Shown here: positions 7,668 to 15,961 of the stretch, piece after piece
How positions within the stretch are numbered: position 1 is the first letter of the stretch
Layout of the letters: the number at the start of each line of letters is the position of its first letter
Assembly (NCBI GenBank): GCA_018223415.1
Contig: JAGTTQ010000001.1
Location: forward strand, 56,153-120,152
From: Eubacteriaceae bacterium Marseille-Q4139
GTDB lineage: Bacteria > Bacillota > Clostridia > Lachnospirales > Lachnospiraceae
DNA: 64,000 nt
Reading direction: 5' to 3'
Translations under genes and position numbers: made by a program
The notes under the pieces: model-generated
What the model was told of the DNA's origin: nothing
Databases searched by the model: none
The model's input: the letters and a program-made list of their open reading frames with translations, nothing else

Positions 7668-9431
7668 CTAGTCCAGCGTAATCCGTAAATTTGCCAACTC
7701 TGACTGTTCCCTGATGATCCTTTGCAGTTCGCCGATATCCTTTGCGTTCCGGCTCTGAACCTCCAGACTGTTTTTCTTGATTTTCTTCACTGTCTCAGAA
7801 AACGCCTTCTTCTGTTCCTCGTTGTTCAAGGAATCCTGAAGGCTGGCGTTAAACAGCGCAGCCACCTCCCTGTATTGTTCCTCACCGTCAATGAATTGAT
7901 TCAAAATCTGGGCAGGACTTATTTTTCCTTTTTTGTGTTCCTCAAATACCATCCCGGCCACCTTCGCATAAAGCTCGTCCGCAAAATCCTCCGGGCCGAT
8001 GATGCCGTCGATGACGGAAAATAATTCCGGCCGCTCGATGAGCCAGGTGAGAAGGAGCCGCTGGGATTTCTTGATCCCGTCCTCCTTATCCTTTTTCCTG
8101 GCAGGTCTTGCCGCCTCATACTCTCTCGCCGTCTTTCCCGTCCCGATCCGGCTCCCCAGGGAATTGACGAGACGCTTTAAATCCTCGGCCGGGATCATGT
8201 ACTCCCTCGCCACGGCCTCGGTATAGTTGTCCCGCTCCAGCTTTTCCGGGAATTCCAGGAGCTTTTTGGCGACGGCATTGTAAAACTGGGTCTTCGACTC
8301 GGGATCCTGCATGCTGTACTGGCTGCGGATGACCGAAATTTCAAATAAGAAGCTCCCGACGGCCGAATCAATTCTCTTTTGAAACTCCTCTTTTCCAAGG
8401 TTTTTGATGAATTCGTCGGGATCCTTATATGGCTTCATGTTTAAAACCTTCACCGACATCCCGACTTCCTTCAAAATCGGGATTGCCCGCAGGGCGGCCT
8501 TGATGCCGGCACCGTCGCTGTCGTAGGTTAAGACAACCTGGTCGGTGTACCGCTTTAAGAGCGACGCATGCTGGGACGTAAACGCCGTCCCCAGAGAGGC
8601 CACCGCGTTGGTAAAGCCGGCCTGGTGCATGGCGATCACGTCCATGTAGCCCTCACAGATTAACATGTACCCGGCCCTGGACGTCCTGGCAAAATTGAGG
8701 CCGTAAAGGTTCCTGCTCTTGTCAAACAGCTTCGTCTCCGGAGAGTTTAAATATTTCGGCTCCCCGTCGCCCATGACGCGGCCGCCGAAGCCGATGACCC
8801 GGTTGTTCACGTCTAAAATCGGGAACATGACACGGTTCCAGAACTTGTCCCTGGAGCCCCGCTCCTCGATGAACACCAGGCCTGTCTCCTTTAAGACGGC
8901 ATCGCTGTACCCTTTGGATTTTAAATACCGGTACAGGTCGTCCGACGTCATATTGGCAAAGCCAAGGCCGAAATGGCGGATGGTCTCGTCGCTTAATGCC
9001 CTGCGCTTCAGATATTCGTATCCGAGATGTCCCTGGGGCTGTTTGAGCTGGTAGTAAAAATAGTTGGCCGCCAGCCGGTTAATCTCCAGGAGCGTGGCCT
9101 TCAAATCCGCCTGGGCCTTCGCCTCCTTCGAGTATTCCATCTCCGGCAGCGTGATCCCGGCCCGGTCTGCCAGCATTTTAAGCGCCTCCACGAAGGAATA
9201 GTTTTCATACTCCATCACGAAGGTGATGACGTTGCCGCCTGCCCCGCAGCCGAAGCAGTAGTACATCTGCTTCGACGGCGACACGGAAAAGGACGGCGAT
9301 TTCTCATTATGGAAGGGACAGAGCCCGAAATAGTTGGCTCCCTTCTTTTTTAAGCTGACGTACTGGGAAATCACATCGACAATGTCATTTCTCGTCCGTA
9401 CCTCTTCAATCACATCTTCGGGATAATACAT
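7668..9431 (-). CDS. dnaG: DNA primase
   Basis: The product is 587 residues. It has the N-terminal CHC2 zinc ribbon (CPFHNEK and CFGCGAGG, residues about 40-64), the RNA polymerase core domain, the Toprim fold (LICEGYMDVIAMHQ, then TYDSDGAG) and a C-terminal helicase-binding domain. It synthesises RNA primers at the replication fork with DnaB. The start is set at MYYPEDVIEE, the conserved N-terminus, with GGAGG just upstream. A GTG ten codons earlier, two bases after the dgt stop, is a weaker choice. Confidence 0.97.
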   Translation of the reverse strand: MYYPEDVIEEVRTRNDIVDVISQYVSLKKKGANYFGLCPFHNEKSPSFSVSPSKQMYYCFGCGAGGNVITFVMEYENYSFVEALKMLADRAGITLPEMEYSKEAKAQADLKATLLEINRLAANYFYYQLKQPQGHLGYEYLKRRALSDETIRHFGLGFANMTSDDLYRYLKSKGYSDAVLKETGLVFIEERGSRDKFWNRVMFPILDVNNRVIGFGGRVMGDGEPKYLNSPETKLFDKSRNLYGLNFARTSRAGYMLICEGYMDVIAMHQAGFTNAVASLGTAFTSQHASLLKRYTDQVVLTYDSDGAGIKAALRAIPILKEVGMSVKVLNMKPYKDPDEFIKNLGKEEFQKRIDSAVGSFLFEISVIRSQYSMQDPESKTQFYNAVAKKLLEFPEKLERDNYTEAVAREYMIPAEDLKRLVNSLGSRIGTGKTAREYEAARPARKKDKEDGIKKSQRLLLTWLIERPELFSVIDGIIGPEDFADELYAKVAGMVFEEHKKGKISPAQILNQFIDGEEQYREVAALFNASLQDSLNNEEQKKAFSETVKKIKKNSLEVQSRNAKDIGELQRIIREQSELANLRITLD

Positions 9432-9463
9432 GCATCCTCCGTTTTTTGCCGCTCCCGGCACGC

Positions 9464-10456
9464 CTACACGTTCCAGGATTTCGGCACAAACAATTCCTCA
9501 AATTTATCAATGGCGTAGCTGTCGCTCATTCCTGAAATATAGTCGCAGACAACCCGCTCCTTTTTCTCGTTCCGCTTTTCCATCATGTCCAGATACTCCT
9601 CCGGCAGCCGGTCGATGTGCTTCAGATAATACTCGAACAGGCTGACGATGAGCTGCTGTGCCTTGCCCTCTTCGCCCTTGGCGTCGTTGTTTTTATAGAC
9701 ATGCTCAAACATCCATTTCCTAAGCCCCACCATGGCATACTCCACGTCCGGCGACACGATAATCTCGTTTTTGTCCATGCTGTTAAAAATAATGTCATGG
9801 ATCATAATGTCTAACCGCTCCTTTACCGTCGTCCCAAGCACGTCGGTAAACGCCTTCGGGAGATCGTCCTCTTTGATGATCCGGCCGCGAAGGGCGTCGT
9901 CGATGTCGTGGTTGATGTAGGCGATCTTGTCGGAAAGCCGGACGATGCAGCCCTCCAGGGTCGACGGATGGCCGCTGGTGCGGTGGTTCTTGATCCCGTC
10001 CCGGACTTCCTTTGTGAGGTTTAGCCCGCGCCCTTTCTTTTCCAGCACCTCCACGATCCGGACACTCTGCTCGTAGTGGGTGAAGCCAACACCGCTGATC
10101 TCGTTTAATATGTACTCTCCGGCATGGCCGAACGGCGTATGGCCCAGGTCATGCCCCAGGGCGATGGCTTCGGTCAGGCTCTCGTTCATCCTGAGGGCCT
10201 TGGCAATGGTTCTGGCGATCTGGGCCACCTCCAGAGTGTGAGTCAGCCGCGTCCGGTAATGGTCGCCCTCGGGCGCAAGGAAGACCTGGGTCTTGTGCTT
10301 CATCCTGCGGAAAGATTTGCTGTGAAGAATCCTGTCCCGGTCTCTTTGATAGGCAGGCCGGATATCGCAGGGCTCCTCCCAGACATCGCGCCCCATGGTT
10401 TCTGCGCTTAATGACGCGTAGGGGCTTAAGTTTTCACGTTCCCATTGTTCCAGCAT
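9464..10456 (-). CDS. dgt: dGTP triphosphohydrolase-like HD-domain protein
   Basis: The protein has 330 residues and an HD phosphohydrolase domain. The ligands are in RTRLTHTLEVAQIA (His73) and GHDLGHTPFGHAGEY (His102-Asp103), with a downstream SDKIAYINHDIDD segment supplying the last Asp. Family enzymes split dNTPs into deoxynucleosides and triphosphate. It belongs to the short group, not the 500-residue E. coli type. It is the first gene of the dgt-dnaG-rpoD operon, consistent with a role in nucleotide-pool control during replication. Confidence 0.9.
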   Translation of the reverse strand: MLEQWERENLSPYASLSAETMGRDVWEEPCDIRPAYQRDRDRILHSKSFRRMKHKTQVFLAPEGDHYRTRLTHTLEVAQIARTIAKALRMNESLTEAIALGHDLGHTPFGHAGEYILNEISGVGFTHYEQSVRIVEVLEKKGRGLNLTKEVRDGIKNHRTSGHPSTLEGCIVRLSDKIAYINHDIDDALRGRIIKEDDLPKAFTDVLGTTVKERLDIMIHDIIFNSMDKNEIIVSPDVEYAMVGLRKWMFEHVYKNNDAKGEEGKAQQLIVSLFEYYLKHIDRLPEEYLDMMEKRNEKKERVVCDYISGMSDSYAIDKFEELFVPKSWNV

Positions 10457-10528
10457 TTCCCGGATATTCAGACAGACCGCCTCCCTTCCTTAGTCAACCG
10501 TCTGCCGAGAAGAACGGCATTTTGTAAT

Positions 10529-10557
10529 ATTATATCACAAACCAGTCCATTTTAGAA
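10529..10557 (-). promoter_or_regulatory. Promoter of the dgt-dnaG-rpoD operon
   Basis: TTCTAA (10552-10557) and TATAAT (10529-10534) are 17 bp apart on the minus strand, about 70 bases before the dgt start. The -10 box is perfect and the -35 box is weak. Nothing else is seen in the 184-bp gap to the protease gene. Confidence 0.6.
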
Positions 10558-10640
10558 CCCCGATTTATGTATATTCATGGACAAAAATCGTAAATTTTCA
10601 GAAAAAATATATAAACAGAAAAGAAACCGGCCGAATCACC

Positions 10641-12353
10641 TCAACGCGGGATGCTGTCCGCCGCGCAAAGCGCCCCGAAACCAAGGCGGGGATTGGGATA
10701 TTCCGTCTCGCCCGGAAGCCTCCTGGCACCCTTCCGCAGATATTCCCTCAGCTTATCGCCGTAGAGATAGGGGTCGTTCCCCAGCACGATCCCCCATTCC
10801 ATGAGAAGCGCCGCTGCCCCGGTCACAAACGGCGCCGCAAACGAGGTGCCCGTAACCGGGCCGTAGCCGCCGCCGGCCATGGGTGCGATAATGCCGACGC
10901 CGGGCGCCGCAAGATCCGGCTTCTGCTGCCAGTTCCCCATCCCGCCGCCGCGGCCGGAAAAAGGCGCATACGTTTCCGTGGCGTCGTCGTAGGCGCCGAC
11001 CGTAATGACCCGGGCCGCCGTCGACGGGATTGTCAGCGTTTGATCCGGCGTCGGCTTAAGGAACCGCGTGGCCCGGTTCAAGACAGCCTCCGACGGGAGC
11101 CACAGCTCATACTGCCCGAGGACAATCCGCACCGGCCGCAGAATGATCTTCCAGATCCCGCTCTCCACGTAGCCTCCGTTGGGGATAAAGTCAAAATAAA
11201 TCTCCTGGGACTCGTTAAAAGGCCCCGGCTCCCCGTAGTAAACCAGCACATCCGTACTCCCCATATCGAGCCTGTGGGGCCCAAGACGGCTGCTGATCCG
11301 CTCCACATGCTCTAAGGACGGGTTTGCCAGATAGATGTCCACGTCGTCCAGATAGGATTTCCAGAGCTGCACATTAAGCCCCGTCTCAAAGGGCGCCACC
11401 GAAAGCTCAATGACCTGCTCCGTACCTTCGGAAAGCGTCCCCGACGTATGGCCGCCGGCGTCGCCCTCGTTTCCGCTCCCCGCGATGAATGCGTTCCGCC
11501 CGATGCCGGATAAGGTGTCAATATACCGCTCCAAGAGCCCGTTTCCGTCGTGGGAGCCGTAAGTGTTCCCGAAGCTTAAATTGACGGCCAGGGGACGGCC
11601 AAGGGAGACGGCCGTCCGCACGGCAAAATCAAGCCCCCGCATCAGCTCCGTCGTCCTTGGAAAGCCGTCGGGATCCGGCGTTCCCAGACGGACGATGATG
11701 AGCTCGCTCTCCGGCGCCGCGCCCCGGTAGCGCCCGCCGCTCTCCCTGCCGTTTCCGGCGGCAATCCCGGCCACTGCCGTCCCATGGCCGCTCACGTCCG
11801 TGACCGGGACGAGGCGGGCGGCCTGTTCCCTGCTCCCGGAGCGCAGCGCCTCGTCAATCTGAGCCTTCGTGTAGGTGACGCCGGAGCGCTGGTCATTTAA
11901 ATAGAGGATCCGGCTGGTGCCGTCAGGATTTCTGAAATCGTCGTGGAAATAGTCGATGCCCGAGTCAATGACAGCCACAAGGACGCCTTTTCCGAAAAGG
12001 CCGCTCTCTCCGGCCTGAAGCGGTGAAATGCACGAGGCCGCCCTTCCCTGGTTCACAGCGAAGAACAGCCTCTTTGGTTTTTCCGCATATTCAATTTCAC
12101 TTAAGGCGATGACGTCCTCCACCTGGGCCTCCGGAACCGTAAGCACCGCAAAGCCCCCTAGAAGCTCCGTCATCTTCGCCCCGGGGAACTTTCCGGAAAG
12201 AACAGCCGCCAGATCCCCGTTGTATTTCACAATCAGCTCCCAGGAACGCGTGGACTTTATATAGCCCACATTTAATTCCTCGGTCTGCTCCCGCTCCTCC
12301 TCCGGCGTATCGAGGGCAAGGTTTAAAAGGTTATCTGCTTTCTGATCCGTCAT
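10641..12353 (-). CDS. Subtilisin-family (S8) serine protease, Csp-like
   Basis: The product is 570 residues without an obvious signal peptide. A prodomain-like region (about 1-95) precedes a subtilase domain with all three catalytic residues: Asp130 (VAVIDSGIDYFHDDF), His190 (DVSGHGTAVAGIAAG) and Ser504 (GTSFAAPFVTGAAALL). An insert of about 170 residues between His and Ser (about 280-430) is typical of the clostridial CspA/B/C germination proteases and their relatives. An active Csp-like protease could process cortex-lytic proenzymes, but no germination genes lie nearby, so that role is inference. It follows the AEC permease by 47 bases. Confidence 0.88.
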   Translation of the reverse strand: MTDQKADNLLNLALDTPEEEREQTEELNVGYIKSTRSWELIVKYNGDLAAVLSGKFPGAKMTELLGGFAVLTVPEAQVEDVIALSEIEYAEKPKRLFFAVNQGRAASCISPLQAGESGLFGKGVLVAVIDSGIDYFHDDFRNPDGTSRILYLNDQRSGVTYTKAQIDEALRSGSREQAARLVPVTDVSGHGTAVAGIAAGNGRESGGRYRGAAPESELIIVRLGTPDPDGFPRTTELMRGLDFAVRTAVSLGRPLAVNLSFGNTYGSHDGNGLLERYIDTLSGIGRNAFIAGSGNEGDAGGHTSGTLSEGTEQVIELSVAPFETGLNVQLWKSYLDDVDIYLANPSLEHVERISSRLGPHRLDMGSTDVLVYYGEPGPFNESQEIYFDFIPNGGYVESGIWKIILRPVRIVLGQYELWLPSEAVLNRATRFLKPTPDQTLTIPSTAARVITVGAYDDATETYAPFSGRGGGMGNWQQKPDLAAPGVGIIAPMAGGGYGPVTGTSFAAPFVTGAAALLMEWGIVLGNDPYLYGDKLREYLRKGARRLPGETEYPNPRLGFGALCAADSIPR

Positions 12354-12400
12354 GTTTTTCCTGTTTCCTTTTTTACAGGAATATGTAGGCAGGAAAGCTC

Positions 12401-13363
12401 TTAGAATATCCGGAACGTCTGCATCAGGTACATGAACACCGGGATCGTCAGCATGCTGACAATGGTCGTCGCCGTGATGACCGTGCAGGCAAACTCGTAA
12501 TCGCTCTCATATTCCTTCGCCATGATGCCCATCTGGGTCATGGACGGCATGGTGGAGAGGACGAAGAACACCTGCTTCATCTCACTTGGAACCGGCATGG
12601 CCCGCAGAAACAGCGCTGTCACCACAGGGAGGACTAAAAACCGCATCCCAAGGGCTGCATACAAATCACGGCCAAACTCCATCTTCCGAAGATCCATGTT
12701 CCGGATCACGCTTCCGATGAAAACCATGGCCAGGGGCGATGTGACGCTCTTTAACATGCTCACGGGCGATAAGATAAAGTCCGGAAGCTCCACCTCCAAA
12801 AGCACCACCGCCACACCGGCAATGAGGCCGATGATCGGCGGAGAAAGGATTTTCTTCAGGTTCCCAAGGAAATTCGCCTCCCCTTTTCCCGGAAGGCGGC
12901 TGTCACGCCTTAAAAGCGCCGTGCCCACCGTCCAGAACAGCAGGGTGCTGGAAATATAGTAGATGACGCCGGTGGACGTAATCCCCTCGCCCCAGAGCGA
13001 CTGGATCACGGGGAAGCCGATGAACACCACATTTGCAAAGCCGGCCGCCGCCACGAAGGTGTTCCTCCGTCCTTCGCCGACCTTAAGGAGCCGGCAGGCC
13101 ACGGCCGTAACGGCCAGATTTAAAAGGATGGAGCCAAAGGTCACCGGCAGCTTCACCGCCAGATCAAGGAGCGCGCCGCGCCCGTCAATGTCCTCATACA
13201 TGTTGTAAAACATATAGCAGGGCACCGAAACCTGCACCGTAAATTTAGAGAGGAAATCCATGCCCGGCTTCCCGAACCATTTCTTTCCCGTGAAATAGTA
13301 TCCTGTCAGAATCAGGATCATCAGCGTAAACACGCTTTTTATCGACTGAAGTACCATACTCAT
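12401..13363 (-). CDS. AEC-family transporter (auxin efflux carrier type)
   Basis: This 320-residue integral membrane protein has about ten hydrophobic segments in two groups of five around a central hydrophilic loop (RRDSRLPGKGEANFLGN). That matches the AEC/membrane transport protein family, which moves malate, other organic acids or amino acids. The conserved NVVFIGFP motif is present in the first half. It starts 13 bases after the SufB-like gene and may be co-transcribed. The substrate is unknown. Confidence 0.87.
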   Translation of the reverse strand: MSMVLQSIKSVFTLMILILTGYYFTGKKWFGKPGMDFLSKFTVQVSVPCYMFYNMYEDIDGRGALLDLAVKLPVTFGSILLNLAVTAVACRLLKVGEGRRNTFVAAAGFANVVFIGFPVIQSLWGEGITSTGVIYYISSTLLFWTVGTALLRRDSRLPGKGEANFLGNLKKILSPPIIGLIAGVAVVLLEVELPDFILSPVSMLKSVTSPLAMVFIGSVIRNMDLRKMEFGRDLYAALGMRFLVLPVVTALFLRAMPVPSEMKQVFFVLSTMPSMTQMGIMAKEYESDYEFACTVITATTIVSMLTIPVFMYLMQTFRIF

Positions 13364-13376
13364 TCCCCTTCTTTCC

Positions 13377-14294
13377 CTATTTCAGGAAGCCGTTTACAAT
13401 CTGGTTCTCCGCTTCCTCCTCCGAAAGGCCGAGGGTCATGAGCTTGATAATCTGGTCGCCGGCGATTTTTCCGATGGCCGCCTCATGGATCAGGGCCGCG
13501 TCGGGATGGTTCGCCGTGATCTCCGGCAGGGAGCTGATCTTCGCATTGCCCATGATGATGGCGTCGCACTCCGTATGGCCGGCGCAGAGATTGTTTCCCA
13601 CCAAGTTGGAGTAAAACATCTGCTCCGACTGTTCCTTTGCTACCGAGCGGGAAATGATGTTGGCGCTGGAGTTTTCCCCGTCCATGAACACATCAAACCG
13701 GCTTCCGGCGTACTGGGTTCCGTGGGTCATCAGCCGCTCCTGAACCACCAGCTTCGCGCCGTCCTTTAAATGGGCCTCGGTCTCCCGCTTCGTGGAGTCG
13801 ATGCCGCGGATCTGGACTGTTTCCATCTCCATATAGCTTCCTTCCTCCATGGTAATCTCCGTCCGCGGGTTCATGATGCGGCCGCCGCGCCCGTCGCCGT
13901 CTCCGTAATGCTTTTCCACATATTTTAACTTCGCGTTTTTTCCGACGAAAAACCGGTGGATGCCGTCATGGCGCGATTCCTCGTCGCCGCCGTTGTGGAT
14001 GCCGCAGCCGGCGACAATCGTCACGTCGGCGTCCTCGCCGATGAAAAAGTCGTTGCATACCAGCTCTGTGAGGCCGGTCTGGCTTAAAATGACCGGGATA
14101 TGGACGCTCTCGTTTTTCGTGCCCGGCTTGATGTGCACGTCGATGCCGCTGCCGTCCTCTCTCGTCACAATGTCGATGTTGGCCGTCGTATTCCGCCCGG
14201 CCGTCTGCCCGTTCGCCCGGATGTTGAAGGCCCCCGAGGGCACGCCATGCAAATCCGCAACTTTTAACAGCATTTCTTCGAGAATCTTGTCCAT
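13377..14294 (-). CDS. SufB/SufD-family Fe-S cluster scaffold protein
   Basis: The protein has 305 residues and consists almost only of the SufB/SufD beta-helix core (HIPVILSQTGLTELVCNDFF, GENSSANIISRSVAKEQSEQ, CDAIIMGNAKISSLPEI, HEAAIGKIAGDQI). It lacks the long N-terminal extension of E. coli SufB. Together with the adjacent ATPase it forms a two-gene unit without SufD, SufS or SufU. This resembles the minimal SUF-like (SufBC or Sms) arrangement found in archaea and Clostridia. It begins one base after the sufC stop, so expression is coupled. Scaffold function is inferred from family. Confidence 0.88.
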   Translation of the reverse strand: MDKILEEMLLKVADLHGVPSGAFNIRANGQTAGRNTTANIDIVTREDGSGIDVHIKPGTKNESVHIPVILSQTGLTELVCNDFFIGEDADVTIVAGCGIHNGGDEESRHDGIHRFFVGKNAKLKYVEKHYGDGDGRGGRIMNPRTEITMEEGSYMEMETVQIRGIDSTKRETEAHLKDGAKLVVQERLMTHGTQYAGSRFDVFMDGENSSANIISRSVAKEQSEQMFYSNLVGNNLCAGHTECDAIIMGNAKISSLPEITANHPDAALIHEAAIGKIAGDQIIKLMTLGLSEEEAENQIVNGFLK

Positions 14295-14295
14295 G

Positions 14296-15030
14296 TTAGT
14301 TGTCCCTCCTGTAATACTGGCAGCCGCTCTGAGCCGAAGCCGTCCCTAAAAGCCCCGGAAGGATCTGCTCCCTCGGCCCCTGCTCTGCGATGTTTCCGTC
14401 AGAAATCACGACAATCTCGTCGGCAATTTCCAAAATCCGCTCCTGGTGGGAAATGATGATGATGGAGCCCTTTGTCGTCTCCCGCATCCGCTCAAACACC
14501 TGGATTAAGTTCTGGAAGCTCCAGAGGTCGATTCCGGCCTCCGGCTCATCGAAGACGGAAAGCTTCGTGGCACGGGCTAAAACCGTTGCAATCTCGATCC
14601 GCTTTAACTCGCCGCCGGAAAGGCTGGCGTTGACCTCGCGGTTAATGTAGTCTTTGGCGCAGAGGCCCACCTCAGAAAGATACTGGCAGGCGTCGGCCAC
14701 CGAAAGATTTTTCCTGGCAGCCAGACGCAGAAGGTCTAACACCTGGATCCCCTTAAAGCGCACGGGCTGCTGGAGGGCAAAGCTGATCCCCAAGTTTGCG
14801 CGCTCGGTGATGCTCTTTTCGGTGATGTCCGTCCCGTCAAACAAGATGCGGCCGCTGCCCGGCTTCTCGATGCCCATGATGAGCTTTGCAAGCGTCGACT
14901 TCCCGCCGCCGTTGGGCCCCGTAATCACGACAAACTGATTGTCCGGCACCGAAAGGCTTACATTTTTTATGATTTCCTTTTTCCCCTGGCTTTCAGCCAC
15001 GCCAAAGGAAAGATTCTGTAACTCTAACAT
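14296..15030 (-). CDS. sufC: SufC-type ABC ATPase of Fe-S cluster assembly
   Basis: This 244-residue soluble ABC ATPase has Walker A GPNGGGKST (about residues 38-46), the signature LSGGELKRIEIA, Walker B LSVFDEPEAGIDLW and a switch His in IIISHQERIL. SufC drives conformational change of the SufB scaffold by ATP hydrolysis. It heads the unit with the SufB-like gene. A perfect TATAAT lies about 50 bases upstream on the minus strand, near 15075-15090, but I could not find a convincing -35 box. No cysteine desulfurase is encoded nearby, so sulfur must come from elsewhere. Confidence 0.92.
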   Translation of the reverse strand: MLELQNLSFGVAESQGKKEIIKNVSLSVPDNQFVVITGPNGGGKSTLAKLIMGIEKPGSGRILFDGTDITEKSITERANLGISFALQQPVRFKGIQVLDLLRLAARKNLSVADACQYLSEVGLCAKDYINREVNASLSGGELKRIEIATVLARATKLSVFDEPEAGIDLWSFQNLIQVFERMRETTKGSIIIISHQERILEIADEIVVISDGNIAEQGPREQILPGLLGTASAQSGCQYYRRDN

Positions 15031-15241
15031 AATTCCTCCTGTGATGTATGAACTGGTCGGTCCTATTTTTACACACGATGCTATTATATACCATTTTCCT
15101 TCAAATTACCAGCGGGAGCTGTGAAAAGAAAGCAGCCAGGCCCGGCATGATGCCGCATCTGCCGGACGCCTCCTTTTTCACAATACAGAAAGCGGCACAG
15201 CCAAAAAGCCATGCCGCCTCCTGCGATCCATATTTGATTCG

Positions 15242-15325
15242 TGCAGAAGAAGAGACTTGAACTCTCACGGTATTGCTACCACACGGACCTGAACCGTGCG
15301 CGTCTGCCAATTCCGCCACTTCTGC
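15242..15325 (-). tRNA. tRNA-Leu (CAG), copy 1
   Basis: The 84-nt cloverleaf has acceptor stem GCAGAAG/CTTCTGC with discriminator A, anticodon stem CACGG/CCGTG around loop TTCAGGT (anticodon CAG), a long class II variable arm, and T-loop GTTCAAG. CCA is not encoded. A possible hairpin terminator (GCGGCA/TGCCGC, about 15192-15217) follows on the minus strand. A second copy is at 18906-18989. Confidence 0.96.
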
Positions 15326-15355
15326 ATCGTGCTGTTGTTTCCAGCAACGAAAAGA

Positions 15356-15384
15356 ATTATAATATAGGAATAGGAATTTGTCAA
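15356..15384 (-). promoter_or_regulatory. Promoter of tRNA-Leu(CAG) copy 1
   Basis: TTGACA (15379-15384) and TATAAT (15356-15361), both perfect, are 17 bp apart on the minus strand. They lie 31 bases before the mature tRNA 5' end. Copy 2 has the same promoter with small changes in the spacer. Confidence 0.88.
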
Positions 15385-15417
15385 TTCTTTTTTCGGAAAT
15401 TTTTGTCAAAAAAACGC

Positions 15418-15446
15418 TTGCAATGGCGGCGGTTTTATGCTATACT
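15418..15446 (+). promoter_or_regulatory. Promoter of tRNA-Leu(AAG) copy 1
   Basis: TTGCAA (15418-15423) and TATACT (15441-15446) are 17 bp apart on the plus strand, 40 bases before the tRNA. It is divergent from the tRNA-Leu(CAG) promoter. Confidence 0.85.
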
Positions 15447-15486
15447 ATCGTTCGTCGGTCAAAGAAATAATTTCTTAGCCAGATAT

Positions 15487-15570
15487 GCGGAAGTGTCGGA
15501 ACTGGCAGACGAGCAAGACTAAGGATCTTGTGGTGGTTACATCGTGTGGGTTCAAGTCCCATCTTCCGCA
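15487..15570 (+). tRNA. tRNA-Leu (AAG), copy 1
   Basis: The 84-nt class II tRNA has acceptor stem GCGGAAG/CTTCCGC with discriminator A and anticodon stem CAAGA/TCTTG around CTAAGGA (anticodon AAG). The A34 would need conversion to inosine to read several CUN codons. A near-identical copy lies on the minus strand at 20964-21047. Confidence 0.96.
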
Positions 15571-15577
15571 GGAAGCG

Positions 15578-15606
15578 CCTCGCATCGAAAGATGCGGGGC
15601 TTTTTC
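15578..15606 (+). terminator. Terminator of tRNA-Leu(AAG) copy 1
   Basis: CCTCGCATC and GATGCGGGG form a stem around a GAAA tetraloop, followed by CTTTTTC, starting eight bases after the tRNA. Confidence 0.9.
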
Positions 15607-15680
15607 ATTGTGCCGGAGACAAAGCAGGCGTCACCATGAGGAGACCTCTCTCCCGTGGCGCGCCTGCTTTCGTTTTCGCT

Positions 15681-15947
15681 TTATGCTATTTTCTGACTAA
15701 TGGAATAGAGAACGACTTTCGCGGTCGCTCCTGTTTTCTCATCGAGAAGCAGCGTCACATAATCGCCCTCCACCGCCTGGACGGATCCCACGAGCCCGCC
15801 GATGGTAATCACCGTGTCGCCGGGTACTAAGGACTTATGGAGCTCCTGCCTCGATTTCTGTTTCTTCTTATTAGGAATATAGACAAAGATGTAAATCGCC
15901 ACAAACAAGAGGACGGCGTAAGCGGCAAATAAGGTAAACGGCGTCAT
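15681..15947 (-). CDS. yajC: Preprotein translocase accessory subunit YajC
   Basis: This 88-residue protein has one N-terminal membrane helix (FAAYAVLLFVAIYIFVYI), the PNKKKQKSRQE basic linker and the conserved GDTVITIGGLVGSVQ beta segment of YajC. YajC associates with SecDF/SecYEG in the membrane. It stands alone, without secD or secF, 15 bases before the stop side of the amidohydrolase-led transcription unit and on the same strand. It may be read as the last gene of that unit. Confidence 0.93.
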   Translation of the reverse strand: MTPFTLFAAYAVLLFVAIYIFVYIPNKKKQKSRQELHKSLVPGDTVITIGGLVGSVQAVEGDYVTLLLDEKTGATAKVVLYSISQKIA

Positions 15948-15961
15948 AATCCCATTCCCCT

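Noticed and set aside
15101..15409. Minus-strand ORF of 102 codons crossing tRNA-Leu
   Set aside because: It reads through the tRNA, its promoter and its terminator. The EVAELADAHG type peptide is a common translation of tRNA genes.
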